A DNA stretch of 10,694 nt from assembly GCA_029987235.1 (NCBI GenBank), contig DALTWF010000043.1, positions 1-10,694 on the forward strand, given 5' to 3'. The notes under the pieces are model-generated. The model had not been told where the DNA came from. It worked only from the letters and a program-made list of their open reading frames with translations, and searched no databases. The DNA comes from Methanocorpusculum sp. GTDB taxonomy: Archaea; Halobacteriota; Methanomicrobia; Methanomicrobiales; Methanocorpusculaceae. Positions within the stretch are counted from its first letter, which is position 1; every line of letters starts with the position of its first letter. Of this stretch, positions 5,462-10,694 are shown piece after piece. A program made the translations under genes and the position numbers.

Positions 5462-6070
5462 ATGAAGCCTCCGGCTGATGAAAATGATTTAACCGACCCG
5501 CCGTTTTACCTGCCGCAGTTTGAAGCAGCATACCGCTATATTATCGATGAATATCAGATTGCACCCCGCGACATTGGTATTTTCATCCCCTGTGCGGTGC
5601 GCAAACCCTACAGCCAGAGCCCGTCGCACAAACTGTTTCACAAACTCTTTGATGAAGTATTTCCTGACGCAGGAAAATATCATATCACTATTTTCGGCAC
5701 CTGCGGCACGGTCCCTGCAGAGCTTGAACTGATGTATCCGTTTGCACATTACCATTACATGCTTGGAAATGTCAAAGACCGGAAAATAAAAGATGATTTT
5801 CTCCAGATTGAAACAAAACGCCTGTGCGGTTATCTGGAAAAAACCCGCGATACCTACCGGTACCGGATTGCATACTGCATAGGTCTGTTCAGGCGTGCGA
5901 TGGAAGCAGCAGTTGAGAAGACGGGAATTCCAGTTGAAATATATCCCACGCAGCCGCAGATTGACAAACTTTATGATGCAGACTGTCCGTTCCCTGAAGG
6001 CAGTCTTTCGATGCAGGGTTATCTTGATGAGTTCCGCAATGCACTCTCCGAAATGAGGGACAGACCGTGA
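5462..6070 (+). CDS. Stand-alone archaeosine synthase core (DUF5591-like) protein
   Basis: The 202-residue protein carries PCAVRKPYSQSPSH (43-56), an exact match to the PC-x3-KPY-x2-S-x2-H signature of ArcS, the enzyme that acts on preQ0 at position 15 of archaeal tRNA during archaeosine synthesis. Further on, FGTCGTVPAELELMYPFAHY (78-97) resembles the region after that motif in DUF5591 proteins. Full ArcS proteins are much longer, with TGT-like and PUA parts; this protein has only the core. It could be a separate catalytic subunit, a paralogue with another substrate, or a helper of a full ArcS elsewhere. Cysteines at 44, 81, 122, 139 and 175 are present; only Cys44 is in the signature. ATG at 5462 follows the previous stop directly, and its end overlaps the next gene by four bases (GTGA). 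Confidence 0.75.
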   Translation: MKPPADENDLTDPPFYLPQFEAAYRYIIDEYQIAPRDIGIFIPCAVRKPYSQSPSHKLFHKLFDEVFPDAGKYHITIFGTCGTVPAELELMYPFAHYHYMLGNVKDRKIKDDFLQIETKRLCGYLEKTRDTYRYRIAYCIGLFRRAMEAAVEKTGIPVEIYPTQPQIDKLYDADCPFPEGSLSMQGYLDEFRNALSEMRDRP

Positions 6071-6444
6071 GCGTGCGCGAGGTTTCTGTGGTGCGGCTGG
6101 ATGAAAAAAAGTCCAAGTTCTATGCCCACCTGTATGAAATTGACTCGCCCGATGATGTAGCAGAAGTACGCGAAATCCATGACAAACTCTACAAAAAGGC
6201 AGCGCATCACTGTTATGCCGTCGTCTGCGGAAATTTTTCCGACTCGCGTGCAGACGGCGAAGTGGGTTCTCCCGGCCGCGCGCTTGCAGAGGTTATGGAG
6301 CACCATAATTTAGGTTCGCACATGCTTATGGTATCGCGGATTTTCGGCGGAATAAAATTAGGTCCGGCCGGTGTTGCACGGGCGTTTCGTGAAGCAGGAA
6401 ACGGTGCCGTAGTTGAATATGAAAAGACGCGGCAAAAACTTTAA
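6067..6444 (+). CDS. IMPACT/UPF0029 N-terminal domain protein (YigZ-like)
   Basis: The 125-residue protein matches the UPF0029 (IMPACT, YigZ) N-terminal domain: KKSKFYAHLYEI (14-25), AAHHCYAVVCG (45-55), RADGEVGSPGRAL (61-73) and VSRIFGGIKLGPAGVARAF (89-107). The family includes eukaryotic IMPACT, which controls the eIF2-kinase GCN2, and bacterial YigZ, of unclear function. YigZ proteins are about 200 residues with a second ferredoxin-like domain; this one has only the first. The GTG at 6067 is chosen because it overlaps the previous stop (GTGA) and has GAGGG at 6055-6059 seven bases upstream. It is the last gene of the operon; its TAA shares TTAA with the stop of the convergent PEGA gene. 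Coupling to the ArcS-like gene suggests an RNA or translation-related task, which is inference. Confidence 0.85.
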   Translation: MSVREVSVVRLDEKKSKFYAHLYEIDSPDDVAEVREIHDKLYKKAAHHCYAVVCGNFSDSRADGEVGSPGRALAEVMEHHNLGSHMLMVSRIFGGIKLGPAGVARAFREAGNGAVVEYEKTRQKL

Positions 6445-7508
6445 GCCGCACCAAGCCGTACTTCAGTTGTCTTGCCTGCTTCAACAAGAACCGTTTTTTC
6501 GTAAATGCCGCTTGTTCCGGAGACTTTTGCAAGGATAGCGTTAAGCGTCGGATTGTCGCTGTACTGCGCCGAGTTTACCGAAACCGTGTACTTGTCCGGC
6601 ACAAGATTTTCAATCGTCAGAGGCGCAGTACCTGCCAAAACCCCGTCAAGGAACACTTCCAATCCTTCCGGCTCGGTAATGACACTAATCGAACCGAGAG
6701 TCGGGGTAAGCACGTAACTGCGCGAGATGCCCTGCTGGTTTACCACCGAAATGAAGTCTGTCTTTTTCTCATAACCATCTAAGGATACCTCAATCACATG
6801 CTGACCGAGGGTAAGTTTTTCCACACTTAACGGCGTTACTCCGGCGGGTTCTCCGTCGATGGAAACGAGTGCTCCAGCCGGCTCTGAGGTAATCTGTACT
6901 GAACTGATTACCGGCGACAGTTTTACTGCACAGGTCTCTGTTTTGCCCGGCTCAATTTCAACCGTAGTGCGTACATCATAGTAATTTTCCTTTGAGACAA
7001 GGATTTCATGCGTTCCTGCGCCAAGAGTAAGCGGTGCCGAAAGCGGCGTGTAGCCGACCAGCGTTTTGTCTGCATAAACTGCAGCACCGTCTACATTTGC
7101 CGTCAGCTGCAGAGTGCCGGTCTGTTTTTTCATCACGATTTCCTTACTGACCGTTTCCTGAACATCAACATGAAGCATCTGATAGGTGGTCTCATATCCT
7201 TCCTTAACCACACGAATGGAATGGGTGCCGGCCATTACATTCTGAATGACGACCGGGGATGCGTCAATATAAGTATCGTCAAAATAGACGTCTGCTCCGG
7301 TCGGGTCTGTAGATATAGATACAGTGCCTGCAAGAAGGGAATAGCCGGAGGCAATTATTATTGCGACACATAAAACGATTAAGAGAATATTGATGAATTT
7401 TATCAGGAAATTATGTTTGTGGCTGACCACACGGACAAAAGTGATAATCAATCCCACCAATCCTATTATACTGCCTATCTGGATAAGGAGGTTGACGATA
7501 TTTAACAT
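6441..7508 (-). CDS. PEGA-repeat membrane protein
   Basis: From ATG at 7508 the product has 355 residues: two hydrophobic segments (about 3-26 and 37-60) and then four PEGA-type repeats. The repeats start at about 61 (GTVSISTDPTGADVYFDDT), 131 (GTLQLTANVDGAAVYADKT), 202 (SSVQITSEPAGALVSIDGE) and 272 (GSISVITEPEGLEVFLDGV). Each has the usual order: a strand with P-x-GA-x-V, a TPL-like turn, then a G-x-H or Y strand and E/K-GY. The last repeat contains an extra stretch of about 15 residues (about 319-334). PEGA domains are beta-rich modules found outside the membrane; the function here is unknown. An in-frame ATG at 7553 would add 15 residues, but they do not look like family sequence. The gene is divergent from the TPR gene and its stop overlaps that of the IMPACT gene. 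Confidence 0.88.
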   Translation of the reverse strand: MLNIVNLLIQIGSIIGLVGLIITFVRVVSHKHNFLIKFINILLIVLCVAIIIASGYSLLAGTVSISTDPTGADVYFDDTYIDASPVVIQNVMAGTHSIRVVKEGYETTYQMLHVDVQETVSKEIVMKKQTGTLQLTANVDGAAVYADKTLVGYTPLSAPLTLGAGTHEILVSKENYYDVRTTVEIEPGKTETCAVKLSPVISSVQITSEPAGALVSIDGEPAGVTPLSVEKLTLGQHVIEVSLDGYEKKTDFISVVNQQGISRSYVLTPTLGSISVITEPEGLEVFLDGVLAGTAPLTIENLVPDKYTVSVNSAQYSDNPTLNAILAKVSGTSGIYEKTVLVEAGKTTEVRLGAA

Positions 7509-7595
7509 GTGCTTTATTATTGGATGTCTGCAGGGATATTGGTTTTCATGCATCAGACAACATCTTTATCGAGCCGGACAACCAACAGATATTCT
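7509..7595. promoter_or_regulatory. Divergent promoter region between the PEGA and TPR genes
   Basis: Only 87 bases separate the two start codons. For the TPR gene, TTTATC (7564-7569) lies about 29 bases before the ATG at 7596, which fits a TATA box and a leaderless mRNA. For the PEGA gene the corresponding place (about 7535-7540) has only a weak A+T patch. No convincing Shine-Dalgarno sequence was seen before either start. Confidence 0.35.
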
Positions 7596-8585
7596 ATGTC
7601 TGATATCCTGAAAGAAGCAGAGGAAAAAACCCTGCTTCATCAATATGCCGGGGCAGAAACCCTCTATAAACAATATCTGAATGAAAAAGACGAGCCGTCT
7701 GTCCGCGAGTCTCTCGGTCTGGTTCAGCTGAAACAGAAAAAATACTATGAGGCGGTTGAAACATTATCCGAAGTCTGCGAAGAAGACGAAACTAATGCAG
7801 CATATTTTGCAAACCTTGCGGAAGCGTTAAAAGAAATCCACCGGTTTGATGATGCACTGGCGATGTATGAGCGTGCGGCGCAGATTTCCGGCTCGCACAA
7901 ATATCAGCTGAAGGCGGGTGAACTGAATATCTGCCTTGGCAATCTTGACTCGGCGCTTGCACTCTTTTTATTAATTCAGTCGATGCATCAGGATGACCCT
8001 GATGTATATGCATGCCTTGCCGAAGTGCAGGAGAAAAAAGGTCAGACACTTGATGCGGCTCTTTCGCGGGGCAGGGAACTTAAACTGCGCAAGGCTCAGA
8101 CCGAATCTGCGCCTTCTGCAGAAATGTGGCTAAAGTATGCAGAACTTGAGGGAAAACTCGGTCACTGGGCTGAGGCAAAGCAGGGCTTTGCCGAATCGCT
8201 GAAATGTGCCGGATCGAGCAGGGCACGCCTTGGTCTTGCCGAGGCTATGGCGCATCTTAATGATGCTGATGCAGACCGCGAGTTTGAAGCGGCGGCGGCT
8301 TTTGACCCGCTGGATTTTGCAATGCTGGTCACCATCGGAGATACGCTCACCCGGCTTGAAAAGTACGGGCTTGCGATTCAGATGTACACACAGGCTCTTG
8401 CGCTCCGCAATGTAAATGCGGATACATGGGTTGCCATTGCGTATGCGCTCTATAAGTCGGGCAATTTGGAGGATGCGCAGGCATTTTATGAAATGGCAAA
8501 GGCAAGTGCCGCGGTTCGTGAAATGCCGTGGGCGGACAAAATGCATAAATCGGAAAAGACGGAAGAGCTGGACAAGGTGTTTTAA
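7596..8585 (+). CDS. Tetratricopeptide-repeat (TPR) protein
   Basis: The 329-residue product consists almost wholly of paired helices of the TPR kind, which bind other proteins. Repeat-like units can be placed at about 3-30, 35-65, 67-100, 103-133, 134-165, 176-205, 206-236, 240-272 and 275-305. The clearest are NAAYFANLAEALKEIHRFDD (67-86), then ALAMYERAAQ, and TWVAIAYALYKSGNLEDAQA (277-296), then FYEMAKAS. There is no signal peptide or membrane segment, so it should be cytoplasmic. ATG at 7596 starts MSDILKEAEEK and fits a TATA box upstream; upstream in-frame ATGs at 7509 and 7548 would add unrelated residues overlapping the promoter region. The acetyltransferase gene follows after six bases, probably in one transcript. 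The binding partner is unknown. Confidence 0.88.
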   Translation: MSDILKEAEEKTLLHQYAGAETLYKQYLNEKDEPSVRESLGLVQLKQKKYYEAVETLSEVCEEDETNAAYFANLAEALKEIHRFDDALAMYERAAQISGSHKYQLKAGELNICLGNLDSALALFLLIQSMHQDDPDVYACLAEVQEKKGQTLDAALSRGRELKLRKAQTESAPSAEMWLKYAELEGKLGHWAEAKQGFAESLKCAGSSRARLGLAEAMAHLNDADADREFEAAAAFDPLDFAMLVTIGDTLTRLEKYGLAIQMYTQALALRNVNADTWVAIAYALYKSGNLEDAQAFYEMAKASAAVREMPWADKMHKSEKTEELDKVF

Positions 8586-8591
8586 GCGGAA

Positions 8592-9071
8592 ATGGCAGAA
8601 GTCCGTTCTATGACAGCAGAAGACCGGGATGCTGTATCCCGGATTTTTGCACAGGGGATAGCACTTGGCACGGCTACATTTCGTGATGCGGTTCCGTCAT
8701 GGGAAGAATTTGATGCAGGACATCTTTCATTTTGCAGGCTTGTAATCTGTGATGAGGGAAAAGTCGCCGGGTGGTGTGCGTTAAGCCCGGTTTCGTCACG
8801 GGACTGCTACATGGGAGTTGCAGAAGTCAGCATTTATGTTGATGAGGAGGTACGGGGCAAAGGGTTTGGGACGCTGCTTCTTAACCGGCTGTGCGATGAG
8901 GCAAAGGCGCATGGCATCTGGTCGCTTCTTGCGGTGGTGCTGGCAAATAACAAGGCAAGTCTTGCGCTGCATAGGAAGTGCGGCTTTCGGGAAATCGGGT
9001 ATCGGGAACGGATAGCGCAGGATATTTTCGGAGAATGGCAGAATACGGTTATGTTTGAGAAGAGACTGTAA
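8592..9071 (+). CDS. GNAT-family N-acetyltransferase (phosphinothricin acetyltransferase-like)
   Basis: GNAT enzymes move an acetyl group from acetyl-CoA to an amine. The 159-residue protein has the acetyl-CoA pyrophosphate-binding motif RGKGFG (88-93) after strand VAEVSIYVDEEV (76-87), and a C-terminal segment ASLALHRKCGFREIGYRER (122-140) typical of the family. The start (VRSMTAEDRDAVSRIFAQGI) and the overall order resemble the PAT/MnaT branch, whose members acetylate phosphinothricin-like compounds or methionine derivatives, so the substrate is a small amino-acid-like amine at best guess. ATG at 8592 lies six bases after the TPR stop, with AAGGTG at 8573-8578 as a distant ribosome binding site. 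The gene ends beside an inverted-repeat terminator and is convergent with dnaJ. Confidence 0.88.
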   Translation: MAEVRSMTAEDRDAVSRIFAQGIALGTATFRDAVPSWEEFDAGHLSFCRLVICDEGKVAGWCALSPVSSRDCYMGVAEVSIYVDEEVRGKGFGTLLLNRLCDEAKAHGIWSLLAVVLANNKASLALHRKCGFREIGYRERIAQDIFGEWQNTVMFEKRL

Positions 9072-9120
9072 CGCGGGAAAAAAAGATCAGGGGATTTCCC
9101 CTTAACCAAACAGCCCGCGT
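9071..9120. terminator. Nested inverted repeat between the acetyltransferase and dnaJ genes; terminator of dnaK-dnaJ
   Basis: Inner arms AGGGG (9089-9093) and CCCCT (9098-9102) form a hairpin that overlaps the dnaJ stop. On the minus strand it is followed after four bases by seven Ts (9084-9078), an intrinsic-terminator layout for the heat-shock operon. Outer arms ACGCGGG (9071-9077) and CCCGCGT (9114-9120) are perfectly complementary and enclose the inner hairpin; the left one touches the acetyltransferase stop and the right one lies in the last dnaJ codons. Confidence 0.65.
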
Positions 9121-10238
9121 TTCTTTTTGGTTTTGGCATCCGTCTTCGCATCACCCGATGCCGCAGAAGACGAATCACCGTTTTCGATATCCAGTATTTT
9201 CTGATAGAGTTCCTTTTCTGCAGAAGTTATCTTCTTCGGCGTTGCAATCACAATCCGCACAAGCAGATTGCCGTACGCACCGCGCCTTCTGACGCCTTCG
9301 CCCGGAATCCGAAGCCTCGTACCGTAGGAAATTCCCGGCGGCACCTTGAGCGTGACCTGCTTTCGGTCAATCGTCTCAATCTCGACCTCGCAGCCGAGCA
9401 CAGCCTGAGCCGGCGTAATTTCATACTGCGTGACAAGGTTGTCTCCTTCCCGGTCAAACTTCGGGTTTGCTACTACATAGACCTCAATATAGAGGTCGCC
9501 GTTTGCCGCACCAAAATCTCCTGCCTCGCCGTAGCCTTCCATTCTAAGACGCATGCCGGAGTCGATACCTGCCGGGATATTCACATTCACCGTACGCTTA
9601 ACCTTGGCACGACCGGTACCGCCGCACTTTTTGCACGGGGATTCCGGAATCTTGCCGCGGCCGCCGCATTTCGGACACACCGCCTGCGTAACCATCTGAC
9701 CGAAGATGGAATTCTGCACCTTCTTGATGTATCCTGAGCCGCCGCACTGTGAACAGGTGGTAGTCTTCTTTGTGGAACTGCCAGTTCCGTCACAGACCGG
9801 GCAGCTTTCCGTGTGCGTAACCTCGATTTCCTTCTGAACGCCAAAGACCGCATCCTTTAACGTAATCTGGATACGCATCAGCATGTCATCGCCGTCACGC
9901 GGACCCGCATTTCTGCTGCGTCCGCCGCCGCCGAAGAACGAATCGAAGATGTCGCCGAATCCGGAGAAATCCGCGTTGAATCCCGCGCCGCCCGCTCCCG
10001 AATAACTGCCTTTGGAAGCGTTGGTGAAATTGTCATGACCTAACTGGTCATACTGCCTGCGTTTTGTCTCATCGGACAAAACACTGTATGCCTCGTTAAT
10101 GCCCTTGAATTTCTCCTCCGCCCCTTCTTCTTTGCAGACATCCGGGTGGTACTTTTTCGCAAGATTCCTGTAGGCTTTTTTGATTTCCTCCTGGGATGCA
10201 TTTCTGCTCACCCCGAGAGTATCGTAATAATCAGCCAT
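9102..10238 (-). CDS. dnaJ: Chaperone DnaJ (Hsp40)
   Basis: DnaJ brings unfolded proteins to DnaK and stimulates its ATPase, in the cytoplasm. The 378-residue protein has every part of a class-A DnaJ. The J-domain (about 4-67) carries HPD at 31-33, and a G/F-rich linker covers about 76-106. The zinc-binding region has four CxxCxGxG motifs: CPVCDGTG (146-153), CSQCGGSG (162-169), CPKCGGRG (188-195) and CKKCGGTG (202-209). Two C-terminal substrate-binding domains run to about 352, followed by a charged tail rich in lysine and ending GLFG. Length is normal. ATG at 10238 is supported by AGGAGTG (plus-strand 10243-10249) five bases upstream. It follows dnaK after 22 bases, so both are made from one transcript. 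This bacterial-type system is thought to have reached archaea by old transfer. Confidence 0.97.
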   Translation of the reverse strand: MADYYDTLGVSRNASQEEIKKAYRNLAKKYHPDVCKEEGAEEKFKGINEAYSVLSDETKRRQYDQLGHDNFTNASKGSYSGAGGAGFNADFSGFGDIFDSFFGGGGRSRNAGPRDGDDMLMRIQITLKDAVFGVQKEIEVTHTESCPVCDGTGSSTKKTTTCSQCGGSGYIKKVQNSIFGQMVTQAVCPKCGGRGKIPESPCKKCGGTGRAKVKRTVNVNIPAGIDSGMRLRMEGYGEAGDFGAANGDLYIEVYVVANPKFDREGDNLVTQYEITPAQAVLGCEVEIETIDRKQVTLKVPPGISYGTRLRIPGEGVRRRGAYGNLLVRIVIATPKKITSAEKELYQKILDIENGDSSSAASGDAKTDAKTKKKRGLFG

Positions 10239-10250
10239 ACTTCACTCCTG

Positions 10251-10272
10251 AAAAAGGATTTTAGTCCTTTTT
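10251..10272. promoter_or_regulatory. Perfect inverted repeat at the dnaK-dnaJ junction
   Basis: AAAAAGGA (10251-10258) and TCCTTTTT (10265-10272) pair perfectly around a six-base loop. The repeat covers the last dnaK codons and stop, and ends just before the dnaJ ribosome binding site. In the mRNA it could slow ribosomes or polymerase, or mark a processing site, and so set the DnaK to DnaJ ratio. No long T-tract follows beyond the arm itself. Confidence 0.4.
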
Positions 10273-10694
10273 CACTTCGTAATCTGCATCAACTACGTTG
10301 TCGTCGGATTTCTTTGCACCGCAGTCGCCGCCGCAGTTGCAGCCTGCGCCTGCGTCTGCATTTGCACCTGCTGCCTGTGCTTTCTGCTGCTCTTCCTGAA
10401 TCTTCTGATACATCTTGGAGGTTGCAGAGAAGACAACTTCCTGGAGTGCGTCCATCTTTGCCTTGATGTCTTCGGTTGCAGCACCCTCTTTTGCAAGGAC
10501 TTCCTTGAGTTCTGCAGATGCCTTCTGAATCTTTTCCTTGTCCTCTGCATCAACCTTGTCTGCGGTCTCTTTGTCGTTTAAGAGTTTTTCAGCTGCATAG
10601 ACTGCGTTGTCTGCATTGTTGCGCAGCTCGATTTCCTCACGCTTCTTCTTGTCTTCCTCTTCGAATGCCTTTGCGTCTTTGACCATCTTGTCGA
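10261..10694 (-). CDS. dnaK: Chaperone DnaK (Hsp70), C-terminal part only
   Basis: The window holds the last 143 full codons of dnaK; the ATPase and peptide-binding domains lie beyond base 10694. DnaK binds exposed hydrophobic segments of proteins in ATP-driven cycles. The visible part is the helical lid: MVKDAKAFEEEDKKKREEIE and RNNADNAVYAAEKLL, then helices up to SATSKMYQKIQEEQQKAQ, with the family tail VVDADYEVKKD at the end. The residue before the first visible Met is Lys, preceded by Asp, in an unbroken frame, so that Met is not the start. Between lid and tail is an alanine/glycine linker holding CNCGGDCG, three cysteines in six residues, unusual for DnaK tails in my knowledge of the family. 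dnaJ follows after 22 bases; grpE may lie upstream, outside the window. Confidence 0.95.
   Translation of the reverse strand, partial: DKMVKDAKAFEEEDKKKREEIELRNNADNAVYAAEKLLNDKETADKVDAEDKEKIQKASAELKEVLAKEGAATEDIKAKMDALQEVVFSATSKMYQKIQEEQQKAQAAGANADAGAGCNCGGDCGAKKSDDNVVDADYEVKKD

Noticed and set aside
7008..7373. Plus-strand cysteine-rich ORF inside the PEGA gene
   Set aside because: It is antisense to well-formed PEGA repeats, and its cysteines do not form a motif.
8130..8546. Minus-strand 138-residue ORF opposite the TPR gene
   Set aside because: It is antisense to clear TPR units, with no start signal or domain.
9587..9853. Arginine-rich minus-strand ORF in the dnaJ zinc region
   Set aside because: It is a frame shadow of the repeated CxxCxGxG codons in dnaJ.

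Overview
The window looks like part of a chromosome from a methanogenic euryarchaeon, most likely of the order Methanomicrobiales (a Methanocorpusculum-like genome would fit, but this is inference). The evidence is an archaeal ether-lipid gene (CarS), a protein with the archaeosine synthase signature, a short archaeal-type PyrE, PEGA and TPR proteins of the kind common in methanogens, TATA-driven genes that look leaderless, and a bacterial-type dnaK-dnaJ pair. No rRNA, tRNA or CRISPR array was seen.

Region 1 (1-3838) is accessory and full of mobile-element debris. A sequence of about 100 bp occurs at 48-148 and again, in the same orientation, at 3740-3838. On the minus strand it begins with GGGCTCTTCG, which resembles an insertion-sequence end, and it carries the first codons of an ORF that runs out of the window at base 1. 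Between the two copies lie an A+T-rich gene-free stretch (149-813), a surface-anchored type-B carboxylesterase (814-2427) and an IS5-type element with a broken transposase (about 2534-3737). The gene-free stretch holds a degenerate TTCCA array with about 10.5/21 bp spacing and a run of hairpins ending in a T-tract, which is a candidate small RNA.

Region 2 (3900-6444) is a compact plus-strand operon of six genes with overlaps or gaps of 0-2 bases: carS, pyrE, two small PspC-domain membrane proteins, a stand-alone ArcS-core protein and an IMPACT/UPF0029 protein. It joins membrane lipid synthesis, UMP synthesis, probable envelope-stress proteins and probable RNA modification. The last gene meets a convergent PEGA-repeat membrane protein (6441-7508, minus); both stop codons are shared in one TTAA.

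Region 3 (7509-9071) is a divergent promoter region, a TPR-repeat protein and a GNAT acetyltransferase. Region 4 (9072-10694) is the 3' part of a minus-strand heat-shock operon: the C-terminal end of dnaK (cut by the window edge) followed by complete dnaJ, ending in a hairpin plus T-tract between dnaJ and the convergent acetyltransferase gene.

The items most worth a second look are the helically phased TTCCA array, the duplicated mobile-element end around the esterase, the stand-alone ArcS-core gene, the DnaK-like tail on a PspC protein, and the cysteine cluster in the DnaK tail.
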